A stretch of DNA of 64,000 bases, from assembly GCA_038025085.1 (NCBI GenBank), contig CM076147.1:42802766-42866765 (forward strand). Direction: 5' to 3'. A model generated the notes under the pieces. The model searched no databases. It was not told the DNA's origin and saw nothing but the letters and a program-made list of their open reading frames with translations. Source of the DNA: Tetragonia tetragonoides (taxonomy: Eukaryota; Streptophyta; Magnoliopsida; Caryophyllales; Aizoaceae). The stretch's first letter is position 1, and each line of letters starts with the position of its first letter. Shown here piece after piece: positions 49,080 to 61,135 of the stretch. Both the position numbers and the translations under genes were made by a program.

Positions 49080-49870
49080 AGAGTTGTTCCTGCCTTACTT
49101 TTTTTTCATCTTTCGGAAGAGAGAAGCTAAAATTCAAATTAAAGTAAGTGATAACCAGTAATTCAATCTGCAATTTCTAGTCTAGCATCATCGCATTCTC
49201 GAACACTCTTAAAGTCCAAACAATCACCAAAACGTAACATGTGACAATTGACATGACCAGAAACAAAAATAAAACAAACAATTAAACAAACTAGAAATAA
49301 AAATCATACGATTAAATAAGCAATTTGTGGAATGTAGATAGAAATCCAACAATCTAAATTCGCCGATTTCAATATTTAACAAAATGACCTATTCCAATGA
49401 AAATCAACTTATTTCACTTAAAAATATTCATCGCAACAAAGACACAGTCATGCAAATTCAAAGGAGATAAACTTCCATCAAACCCTAATTTGTCAAATGA
49501 ACCATAAAATTCACAGAGTAGAGTTATTTCAATTTCCGGACCGTCAATACGAATCGTATAATCCAATTAACAAATTAGAAGAGCGAGAAAACGATAAAAA
49601 TGAAAGAAAGAATTAAAACGATAAATATTAAACCTGAATTGCGCTTCGCATTCGTCTACTTCTTCATAGATTGTTGCTTCTGATCGAAAAGATGGATTTG
49701 AGAGGAGAGAGAAAGAGACGAGTGTAAAATGAGAGAAAGAAAGGTGAGTGAAGAAATGATGAGAGAGAATTGAGCGCGAGGCATGTATTATGTATATATA
49801 TAGGTTTCCGTTTTGATGGCTTGGTGGCTCCTAATATTTACTTCACTTTTTATTGCCGACTTTGCGACAG
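49080..49870 (-). pseudogene. MSH5 pseudogene copy C, part 2 (5' end and promoter)
   Basis: Matches MSH5 intron 1 (~35150-35600), exon 1 and the promoter (TATA near 49794). Exon 1 at about 49636-49675 still reads as MSH5 (EEVDE.EAQ), but the initiator ATG is changed to ATC and a base is missing near the exon end. The intron 1 block is also present at 47620-47815, so this part was duplicated or split by the insertion that brought the UTP11-like fragment. Confidence 0.8.
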
Positions 49871-50970
49871 GCTGTAACGCGCTTGGACATTAATGTAATT
49901 TGGGCTAGTGTGCTCTACGGTTTTACTTTTGGATTTGGATCGACCCACTAAACTTTTTTTTGAGAGTAAGTCGGCCCATTAACGTAAAAGGGTAGCATGA
50001 TGAATTGATAACCGATCCGGTAATGACCATTTATTAATGGTTTCTTCTTTTTTTTTAGTAAAATTATTAAAGATTTCTTTTTTTTTTTGGGAAATTATTA
50101 AAGATTTCTAATCATAATATTTAATCGGAACTGCTTAATATAAATATCCAATTACTGAACGCAAATATTTTTTTTCAGTATTGCCCAAAATATCTTTTTC
50201 ATTTGAAATGCAACTGTCTAACCTTAGTGTTTAAGGTTTTAATATCTCTATTATATTTCATCATGTTCATCGTAAATGGGAGATTAAATTACCATGAACC
50301 AAATTTTGTTGCAGATTTTTTTTCGTCACAAATTTATTGATTTTTATGGAAATTATACTTTGTTGTTTTTTAAATTAGGGTTTATGAGACCCTAAACAAA
50401 GAAATTAGGGTTTATGAAATTGTTAGAGAGATGAGAAACTGGCGAGTCGATGTCTGTTCGTCTATGGGTTAGGTTCAATGCGAGACGTTGGGAAGAAAAT
50501 TAGTAAGTAGTTGGGTGAGCAATTATTAGAATGAGCAAAAAGTAATTAAACTAAACAATCTAAAGTGGATGGTGGCCTGGTGGGCGATGCTGCGATGAAC
50601 GTGAGGGAAGGCCTTATCTAGCCCCTGATGCATTTAGATGGATCTGATGATAATGGTATTGTGGGTTGGATTGCAGATGACCTGATGATCATGAGTTGGG
50701 GGTGTTTGACTTTCTTTTTAGTTGCTTATTATTTCAAACGAGATGAACAAATTGAAGATTTAATGAACAAGACTTACTCAAACAAAAAACAAAATTCTGA
50801 TGAACAAGACCGAGAGAGAGGGAGGGGGTTGTTTAATGTTAAGGGTATTTGTGGAAAAAGAATTTACGTTTAGTAATTTTGGAATTTACGTGTAGCAATC
50901 CCCTATTTAATTTGATCTAAGGTATTATATATTATTATTTTATTTTTAAAATTTTGATATTTTTTAGTTA
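49871..50970. other. Intergenic DNA left of the CACTA element
   Basis: A/T-rich sequence with several T runs. An 81-codon open frame (50628-50873) has no recognisable domain and is probably chance. Confidence 0.45.
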
Positions 50971-52559
50971 GTCCACTACAACAAAAATGCTACTTAACCA
51001 CACTAAAAACTGTGAATTTACCACACTTTAAAGAGTGGAAAAAGATATTTACGACGCTTTTCAAAAGCGTGATTAAAATCAATATGGATAATTTACCACG
51101 CTGGTTTTAGCCACACTTTTATGCGTAAAAAAAGTTTTATTTTTTCCACACTTTTATTAGTGGTAATTTTTCTCTCTCCACGCTTTGAGGCATCATTTTT
51201 TTTGTAGGCGCCTTCCATGTATTTTGATGGCGGGAATCGTTTTACTGCGCTCAAAAGCGTGGCAAAATTTTGGGAATATATAAAACAATAGTAATAATTC
51301 ATTCATAAAAAGACAAGCGAAACTAAAATTAAGGGTATATATATATGAATTCTCAAAAGAATACTATTATTCGAGAAGTAGTTGTTCCCACAATACCACT
51401 ACAATACATCTCAATACAAAATATTACACGAAAAAAGCCACCGATCTTGAACTTTACAATCAACTACTGGAGCAACTCTTGACATGCTGGACTTCCCACT
51501 TCATCGGAATCCCTTAATGCATAGACATGACATCCTACGTGATACAAAACAAAACACAAGTAATTAATTGCAACATAGAAGTTACAATACGATGGATGCA
51601 AACAAAATTGCTTATGTTCTTACATGATGCTGCAAAAGGAAACAAAATTACTACAATAGCAACAACCCAAGTCCTTACACCAGCCAACTAGAAGCAAACA
51701 AAACCAGCACTATTGTAAGCCAACAGGAAGCAAACAACACAAACACTAGTGTGCTGATCAGACCTGCAAGAACATCAGATCACCATCTTTGTTCTCTAAA
51801 TAGATATGCAGATAGCATCAAAATTCTTGCATGATTACAAATATGAAGACAGCTACTAGTTTAAAAAAGGAAAGACATCAACAAAATCAGAAGACAAGGC
51901 TTCCTGCAACTTCAAGCTCATAAAAGCAGGGCACATGTAAATTAAAGTGGTTTAGCACATAAAAGTAGTTATAGGTTCTCCCATCTATTTTGCTACTAAC
52001 CAACCTGATTTCCCTTTGTACTCTTACCTTTAAACTTTTAAAGCTCATCAAATCAAGGTCAATAGAGTGAGAATAATTCAGAGCTCAGAATATTCAAAAC
52101 ATATCACAAACTCCAGAGAACGATGGACCCATTTAAGCACATAAAGAAATCAACACAGGGCATGTTATGAGAAGTTCCCAGTTACCTGAATTATGTGAAG
52201 CGAGCAAGGACTACCATAAAATACTCCTAATAAATCCATTAGACTTCCCAATTAACTAGCGAACAAGAAGGAAACGACAACAAAACGGTAAGTCGTTGTC
52301 GAGTTTCCTTACCATTGACAAGCAGGTCCTAAGAGGATTGGCAGACCAATTCAAAATATTATGAAAAGAAAAAAACAGCATTATCTGAGTTATCTTTACA
52401 TATACCTCTAGCTTGTATAGACCATACCATCATGTGGTAAGTGAACCCTGCAAAACAAATCAATCTGATCAAGTTATTAGGAAGGGTACCTTGTAGTCCT
52501 TGAGATCATGTGGTAAGAGAACCCTGCCAAAATATCAAATAGATCAAAACAAAAAATGC

Positions 52560-52990
52560 AGCAAACTACAGAAGGAAAAAACGCTACTACTGCAGCACAA
52601 AAAATGCAGCAAACTACAGAAGGAAAAAACGCTACTACTGCAGCAGCAGCAGCAAGCAGAAGGTAGGAGGCAGCTGGCAGCAGACAACAGCATTAGCAGT
52701 AGCCAGCAGTAGGCTGCGGCGCAGCAGCATGCAGCAGCGGCAGTAGGCAGCAGCAACATGCAGAAACAACAGCAACAACATGCGAAACAGCAGCAGCAAC
52801 ATGCGAAACAAGCCAGCAGCAGTTTCATCAGCCAATCAGACGGGCACAAAGCACTAGTAGGTGTAGCATACAGCAGCCAGCAGTACACAAAACACACTAG
52901 GACCAGACAACTAGCTCAGCCTGAACATCAGAACAGTAGCACTACGACGCAAAGCAGCAACAGAACACCAACTCTATCCCAGTAGCAAAC
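52560..52990. repeat. CAG/AGC-rich low-complexity block in the CACTA element
   Basis: Interrupted AGC and CAACA repeats. A 39-bp segment containing AAAAATGCAGCAAACTACAG and AACGCTACTACTGCAGCA is duplicated at ~52552-52640. The long Cys/Leu/Ala open frames on the - strand are by-products of this composition. Confidence 0.7.
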
Positions 52991-54349
52991 ATCAACAGGG
53001 AAAAAATAGAAGCTTATGCAACAAACACCAACATTTTTTTAAACAACCTGTATGGAGCAACCAGATGGACCAACTTCAATCATACTCAACCAATGCAACT
53101 TTAAAACCCCCATCTGTGGGTCAGAATGAGCACACGCACACCGAGTGGCAACATACATCACAATCAGCTACCCATTCTGAGTTTTTTGTTGGTATGTATA
53201 CTCGGCGATACTCAAGCCAAAGCATATATTAGCCTTAGGGCTTCTCCCTCTTTTTAATCACAGTAACTTCTAGATGTGATAAAATGTAAAGAGAGAGAAC
53301 CCAAACTCTCCAATAAAGGGAAAAGAACATAACAAACACACAAAGAAAACATACATTTTCCATATAAAAACATAACACAGTAACAGAAAAAAAATAATAC
53401 ACTTAATACACCTATGACCTAACTAAGAAAGTACTAAAGTCTAAGGGTTTCAAAACCACCCCTTTTTGGTTCTAATTATACAGTCCTGCAAATTTGCTAT
53501 GAATAACATATTATTTGTACAGGAAATATCTAGAATGAACTTACAGATTGGCACTTCGAAAATAAATCACAATCAAATTCTCAATAGACACCCAAGCCAA
53601 AGAATGATAAGAATTTGTTCCCAAACAAATACGAATCTGAGTAATCACAAGAAAGCTTTTACTTACCTTATTTTACCCAAACCCGAGAAAATGAATGGCG
53701 CATCATGCCCGTGAGGTGCAGCTATTGCCTGCGAGGTTGGCGATATAAGTCCAAAACCCTAAGATTAAAATCCATAAACAAAGGTGAAGGAATAGAACAA
53801 AATCACTTCTTTCTTGTTGTTTTATTTCCTTGAGGAAGGATGTTCATGGTACTGAATACCATTGGCAAATATATTGTTTTTAAAATTCAGTTTAAAACTG
53901 CATTTTGCATCCAAAAAGAATCAAAATGGTAGATAAACAACACAAATGGAAAAAACTATAGCTACTACCAACTATTCAGGTTTGTGTTCAAATCAATCAA
54001 TTAATATAAAAGAAAGAGAGTGATATCAAAAGGCTCGAAGTAGTCACAACCTAAACTAAGGAGTTACGATATATATATACCTACCTACCTTCAACAAACC
54101 TAATATTGGAATTAATCGAAATACAGTTCCACATGTACAGATTTGCCCAAATACAGCTACAAGGATTACAAACAAGCAGACCAAATCAGAACTATCGAGC
54201 CGCGAAATCCCCTTCTTGATCTCATCGACAACAAGCAATAAACCTAATATTGCAATTAACAACTAAATTTGAAAAACAGAGCTAGCATCAAGCGAGATTC
54301 ACCCATTCACGCTAAATATCACAAACAGAAAAAGAAAAAAAAAGGGGAA

Positions 54350-54480
54350 ATACCTGCGCATTTCTCCAACAACATCCTTGAGCCATAACCGCAATTCTTC
54401 AGCGATAGAAATATTATGAGTGATAATCTGGGAGATGACAGCATAGATTTGGTCCACAGTTTTGCAAAACTAAAGCTCTG
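54350..54480 (-). pseudogene. Possible captured exon of unknown gene in the CACTA element
   Basis: On the - strand a stop-free stretch reads KTVDQIYAVISQIITHNI, then SIAEELRLWLKDVVGEMR, bounded by an AG on the left and by AG|GTATTT on the right. Helical, charged composition and good splice signals suggest a real captured exon. I cannot assign it to a family. Confidence 0.35.
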
Positions 54481-54983
54481 TACACCTACAGAATCAATAT
54501 ACAAACTTTTCATCCCGGCACAACGCACCTACTATACTTTATAGCTAGTACACTGAAATTCAAAGAGTGAAAAAGCCAAAGCATCCTGAAAATTAAAGGA
54601 CAAAAGGAAAGTAAAATTGCAAATAAGAATCGAAAACACAAAGAAATGTGGGATTTCTAATTTTGAACCCCATTCTCTACCCTAATTTGAAATCGCATGA
54701 TAGAATCATTAAATTCAGAAAGTACAAAAACCATAGCTTCATACCCAATTGAAATAACCCCTTAATTGTTCCTTCTACATCTAGGGTTTATCATTATCAT
54801 CCCCAGGCCCCATTTCAATTTCCCTAATTATTAGCCCTAATTCAATAACTCGAATCAGTTTACTCTAGTATTCGCAAGCAAACCCTTAAACGCATCATAC
54901 TCTAAATTCACCAAACCCAGGACATAAAACTACTCCAGAATGCCCAATCAGAGAAATATTTTAGGGATTCAACACTGAAGTAC

Positions 54984-55170
54984 CTGAAATCACCATAGAT
55001 GTTCATGATTTCGTGGTTGCCATTCATGTTGATGAATTTTAGCTTATTGCTTGAGCCTCTTGAGGAAGTCGATACCCCTAATGTCATGACGGTGGAGTCG
55101 CCGAACTAGGCGCTGTGGATGTCGATGGTGTAGATGTCGATGGCGCTGAGTCCAGCGAAAAGGGAAAATA
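54984..55170 (-). pseudogene. Captured Shewanella-like metallophosphatase fragment
   Basis: On the - strand the exon reads IDFLKRLKQ in one frame and then KLKFINMNGNHEIMNIYG-DFR in another, followed by a GT donor. The GNHE(I/V)MN motif with GDFR is the signature of Shewanella-like protein phosphatases (calcineurin-type metallophosphoesterases), where it supplies metal ligands and is preceded by FLE.LK. One frameshift separates the two parts. It sits near the right end of the CACTA element, so it looks like transduplicated host sequence rather than a working gene. Confidence 0.65.
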
Positions 55171-55476
55171 ATTTTGAGTAGAAATGTGAAGTCGGGAGAG
55201 AGAAAAAGGGTGGTGAGCACTTGGGGTAGGAAGGAAAAATACTTGTAAATTGTTTCTCTTTTTTTTCTTTTGTTTCTAAGATGATAAATTGGAACACTAA
55301 AGGCGCACAATTCTAAATTTGGAGCCCGCCTGTTTTTCAAGAGAAAATAATACGGTTTGAAGCGTGGAGAATCCCCGCGGTTGTCATATGCGTGGAAAAG
55401 GTCCGTGTTTGTTCTCCACGCTTTAACAAGTGTGGAGAAAAAAATGTCTCTTAATAGCATATTTGTTGTAGTGGTC

Positions 55477-56471
55477 CAAACACATTGTAATTTTTTTTTT
55501 CTTAATACCAAATTATTACATATACAAATGAATCTATATCGGCTATCTTTTATTGCTATTTTCAGCACTCTACTTGCTAGTAATGCAATGCACTCATTTT
55601 AAAGAGTAAATGTGGAGTAAAAGCTGAAGGAGTGGGAGGAGATAGAGGGGAAAAGTGAGCTTGATTACACCCTTCAATGTAATATACAATTATTCAACTT
55701 TAACCCATATAAAGATGATTACTTTGGAGGGTGTAATCAATCTCTCATTTCCCATCTTTCTCTTCCCCCTCCTTTCTTCTCCACCACCAAACCAGCCCCA
55801 CGAGTAGTGAAAGTTAGTGGCTCTCTTTCTCTCCGTATCTGTTTCTCCCTCTCGTTGGAAGTGCCAAATACCAAACTAATAGAAAATTCAACGAACCTAA
55901 TGGAAATAACCTAAGTAAAACTATTTTCATAGGTAATCAAAGTGGAAATTTTTAAAGATGAGGTCCCTAAATAATGATTTTCCCAAAGGGCACCAAAGTA
56001 GAAATTCTTCAAAATAGTGTTCCTTTGATGAATTGTCTTTGGTCCTGCAGTTACTTCTTACTTGGCTAGTTCTGATGACAATACATTTTGGTGCTTCAAA
56101 TCCAAAAAGTATTAATAGAACTTTAGCTACTTTGATTTCAGAAAAGAAAGATCCAGGGAGAACTACATAATTCAGACCAACTAATCTCAGTAATTTTGTA
56201 ATCTATTAGTCTCAAAAGTGCCTACCAAACTGAATGAAAGCCTTCCTGCATAAATATTGTATCTTTGGACCACAATGCTTTTGCACAGGAGGTTGATGGT
56301 TAACAACATCTTGGTGGCTTTTGAGCTGTTTCACTTAATGAACAACCAAAGACATGGAAGGGGGGGGGGGGGCGTTGAGCCGGTTATTTGATAGCATAGG
56401 CTTTTCGAATGTTTTGATGGTGTTGGAATGGCATTATTTCTGGTGATATGTTTTTCGTTATACTACAATAA
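55477..56471. other. Intergenic spacer between the CACTA element and ABCB
   Basis: About 1 kb without a recognisable gene. It contains a run of 13 G at about 56360-56372 and presumably the ABCB 3' UTR at its right end. Confidence 0.5.
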
Positions 56472-59400
56472 CTAATCGGTTGATAAGGGCACCAAATTTC
56501 TTGTGTTTTGTTGTAGACTGATCAGTTGAGGATATACACTCCCAGGTTTGCAGATGAGCTCCTCGTGGCTTCCGATTTCAGCAACTTCCCCTTGTTGTAT
56601 GACTGCAATGATATCTACATTGCGTATGGTCGACAGCCTGTGAGCCACCATGATCGTTGTCCGCCCTTTCATTAGCTTGTAGAGGGCCTCTTGAACGAGC
56701 TTCTCAGATGAAGCATCTAATGCACTTGTTGCTTCATCAAAGAGAAGGATGGACGGGTCTCTGAGTATCGCCCTAGCTATGGCCACCCTTTGTTTCTGGC
56801 CTCCTGAGAGATTGCAACCCTTTTGTCCCACCAATGTGTGATACCCTTCAGCCATTCTGCTTATGAACGCGTGAGCATTTGCTGCTTGTGAAGCCTGGAT
56901 TATCTCTACCTCCGTTGCACTCTCATTACCATAGCGTATATTCTCATATATTGTGGTTGAAAATAAAGCTGGCTCTTGCTGAACTAAGCCCATTCTCTGT
57001 CTAAGAGACTTCAAATTCAAGCTTTTGATGTTTAATCCATCTATGGAAACAGAACCTGATGAGGGATCGTAAAATCTCATAACAAGTGCAATCAATGTGC
57101 TTTTGCCTGACCCACTTTGGCCCACAACAGCTATGCTTCTCCCTGGAGGGATCTTTAGGTTTAAATCTTTCAGAACAGTAATTTCTGGCCTTGTTGGGTA
57201 CTTGAAGCTAACATCTGTGAACTCTATGTCTCCTTTGATATCTATTACCTCTTTCGATGTGGGATCATTGGAATTGATGGCGGTCTTCTTTTTAAGAATG
57301 CTAAATACAGATCCTAGTGCCTCTGATCCCTTCACAATGTCAGATGTAAGAGCAGAGGCTTCTGCCACTGCAAAGGCTGTCACGATTAAAACCATGAAAG
57401 CTGTGATAACATCCCCAAAGTTATTATCTCTTTGTTTGATCAGGATTGAACCGTACCAGAGGGTAAGTGCATAGGAACAAAATGAAAGAAATTGGGATAA
57501 GCCATATCCTAGACCTGATATGTGGCTTTTTACAAGAGCTTGTTTCTTTGGCTGGCTCAATGCGAAAGCAAATTGAGCTGAGATCCGGTCTTCAGCTCCA
57601 AAAGCAGCAATAGTTCGAATGTTTGCAATTGCTTCTCGAGCTAAAGCATTGGCCCGAGAATAGGCACTAACGTAGTTCCCTCCAAACCCCTGAAGAAAAC
57701 ATCTCTGCACAAAGCCATAAACAACACACATTTTATGTCATGGGAAGTTAATTAATTGCTAATAAGTGTACACGATATGGAATCTCAAAATGTAAATGGC
57801 TAATTCTAACGCAAATCATAAGAAACATTCAACTTTCCAGAGTGAGGTTTTTGCTTTTAGTGAAAGAATTGTTAAGGGACACTAGAGAAATATAGCAGTA
57901 AGGACAAAAAAAAAACAGCTTTATGACATTTGCTTTTCTTTTTTCCATATTTGTTTAAAATTAGGGAAGAGTGAACACTCACCTCAGTTAGTGAAGCTCC
58001 AATTAATAGGGGAAATATGGTAATGGTGACAGCTGCCATTCGCCAGCTAAATTTAAAGGCGACAGCAAATGCAGCCACTGTGAGTGCTCCATTCTGTACA
58101 ATGGTCGATAAACGATCAACTAGAGCAGTTCTAACAAGGGTCGCGTCAGCCGCAAGTTTTGACATCAGGGAGCCAACATTATTCTCCTGTAACTCAAACC
58201 AGCCAGGTTCACTGGTGAGCATAGCTGCACGTTACAAGCATTAAGTTGTCAGTATATGATTGTGAGCATAATGTGTGAAGTCAATATCAGTGCAAAGCTG
58301 AACCTGAAAACATTGCTGCACGGACACGACTGGTAATTCGTTCTCCCATAACTGTGTAGAAGTAGTGTTGGAGAAGATGCACAGGAACAGTAACGCTAGC
58401 CACCAACAGAAAAACAAAAACAGTTTTTTGAACCTCATGCTTGATTTTGGTGTCATCATTAGAGTAGAATGCAGTCAACAAATTTGTGATACCGAGGGAA
58501 AATATAGGGATTTCTATGCCAGCAAGAACTGCACCAAGAGACCCTAGCACTGCATATGGCCAGTCAGGTGCATTTAGCTTAACTAGTTCCTTGAATGATG
58601 AAGTAGGGACTGTAGTTGGTTTCTCCGCCGCCAACTCGATGTCGTCAACTCTTTTAATTAGCTGGGGCTCTACAGCTGACGCTGACCTTAACCCTTGTTG
58701 ATGTTGATAATTGATAGAGGGCTCAGAACAGACTTGCGCACTTTGTTCCTTTCCACTGTCTGATACCTGCAAACTGGCTAGTGCTGCATACTCTCCTCCT
58801 TTCAGCATCAATTCTACATGAGTTCCAAATTCAACAACTGCACCATTATTGAGAACGAGGATTTGATCAGCATCTTGAATAGTGGACAATCTATGGGCAA
58901 CTACAATAGTTGTTCGATTTGACATGATCACATCAAGTGCTTTTTGAACTATGTGTTCTGACTCCACATCAAGAGCACTTGTAGCTTCATCTAAGAGTAA
59001 TATCTTTGGGTTTCTCAGAACAGCCCTAGCAATTGAGATTCTTTGTTTCTGTCCCCCTGATAGCAGTGTTCCACCTTCTCCTACCTAAAAAGAAGTCAAC
59101 ATTCAGATGTCAAACATTATAGTTATGTACCATTAAACAGCACTAGAGTTCCCCAAATCAAAAAAAGGTTGAGTAACATATCTAATCGATCAAGTGTTGT
59201 GTCAGAGTATCGGTCGCAGAAGATTCTTAGTCAATTTATCTTCCTTTCTACACCTGGTTATAAGTTCATATGCTTCACGATTTGAAGCACAACTAACCTA
59301 GATAAATCACGATAATAGCTTTTGTTCAATTTTCTTTGCATTTCTCTAATTCCTTCTTGTGCTGATGCTTTTCTTCCTAAAGTTGATGTTTCCGGATGAA

Positions 59401-61104
59401 AAATCTGCTAAAAATCTATGTTAACAAGGCAGGCTGCTTATACACAGGAGGTTCAACGTCATGCTACTGGGGAAGGTGAAGAACACTACTTAGACAATTA
59501 GGCTAAGGATATTCTGAGAAAGACTTCATTATATCACAGTCAAAACACTCATACCTGGGTATGGTAACCATGAGGAAGATCTTGAATAAAAGAATGTGCA
59601 TTTGCAGCTTTGGCAGCTTCCACAACTTCGTCCATTTCTGCACCTTCTTTCCCATATAGAATGTTCCCAGCTATAGTTGTCGCAAACAGCACTGGTTCTT
59701 GATTAACCAACCCCATATGCCCTCTCAACCATTTTAGTTGGAAAGAATGCAGATCATGTGCATCCAAGAGTATAGTACCTGGTGTCATTTGGCATACATG
59801 TAAACTATAAAGGCCCTTCATTATTAGGATCTTGATGTAAGAATTTACAATACAATGCAAATACCTGAGGTGGGATCATAGAATCGTTGAACCAAGGAAA
59901 TGATTGTGCTTTTCCCTGAACCACTAGGACCAACAACAGCATAAGTTTTTCCCGCGGGAATTGTGAAACTCAGACTGTCGAAGATCATGTTGGATCTTGA
60001 GGGATAAGTATAACAGACCTCACGGAACTCAATTTCCCCAGTTATGCTCGGCAGTGTTCTCCCAGAATCCAACCGCCGAGAAGAATCAGCATCAGAGTCA
60101 ATCATGCTCATTATATTCAGAACAGCAGCATTGCCTTTACTGATTGCAACAAGGTTTGGGGCCGCATGACCAAGAGCACTACAAAGATTAAACAGCCCGA
60201 TTTCAGTCTCCGGAAATATGTTCTAACAAATACTTCTCTTATAACCTCTTTTAATTGGACTTACAATCCGCTGAAGATGACATTGAAGATTGTTACAAAT
60301 GCTTTGCCTCCATTAGTTTTCCCATGTGTGACAAGTATGCTGGCGTACCATAGAAGTAAAGCCCATGTACACAACAACAGTACAAATGTTAACCCCATAC
60401 CAACCCCTTTTGTAATTCCACTTTTCTTCCCAAATTCAAGGGCTTTTTGCAGGGTTTTAGAGTATTCTTCAACAGCTCTACTTTCTCCCCCAAATGAGTA
60501 AACCGTACGAATTTGTGAAATAACCTGATCCATTAGAAGAGGCACCCAAAAAAAGGAAGAAGAAAGAAAATAAAGAAAGTCTGTCAGGGAAGAAGAAATA
60601 CCAACTGTGCATCTAAAAAGAATGCTAACTGGAAAAGAGAAAAAAGAGGGACTAGGAGGACTACACCGCAGTGGTAGTCAGAGTTTCTTATTACAGATTG
60701 TCAACTACGTACTACTATTCAATCCTTGCAGGTTTCGATCTGATTATCAGAGGCATCCATAGAAGTTGGTGCTTTTTTTTTAACTACCAGAACTCCTATA
60801 ATCCAATTTGCATAGATCTTAGAAATATTACCTCTTCTGCGACCTTCCCAGATTCAGCATAAGCAGATTCAGCTTTTTGTGATAAGTTGGACAGAATTAC
60901 AGTATAAGCTCCAGCCACGGCCATCAAGGGAATAATAACCAAAGTAAGAAGTGTAAGTTGCCATACCAACAAAAAGCCTATCACCATACCAACGAGGGAC
61001 TGAGAAAGATAGCGTAAGCTATGTCCGATCTGCAATATCAGAAAACCAGTATATGCCACTTTGAGATTCTAGATAAACCGCCAAGTAAAAGTGCATACAA
61101 GGAA

Positions 61105-61135
<31 letters not shown>

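Larger units (their letters stand above)
50974..55473. mobile_element. CACTA (En/Spm) DNA transposon, non-autonomous, 4,500 bp
   Basis: The left terminus CACTACAACAAAAATGCTA (50974) is the inverted match of the right terminus ending TAGCATATTTGTTGTAGTG (55473). A perfect 3-bp TSD, GTC, lies at 50971-50973 and 55474-55476. Subterminal regions carry multiple motifs of the type CCACGCTTT, GCGTGG and CCACACTTT in both orientations, as expected for transposase-binding repeats. I find no TNP1/TNP2-like transposase. The interior includes an AGC-rich low-complexity block (52,560-52,990) and fragments of host-like genes. Confidence 0.93.

Noticed and set aside
50628..50873. 81-codon open frame with a hydrophobic segment
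   Set aside because: No homology recognised, no splice or promoter support; likely chance.
52544..52985. Cys/Leu/Ala-rich (-) and Gln-rich (+) open frames
   Set aside because: Translations of the AGC/CAG low-complexity block inside the CACTA element.
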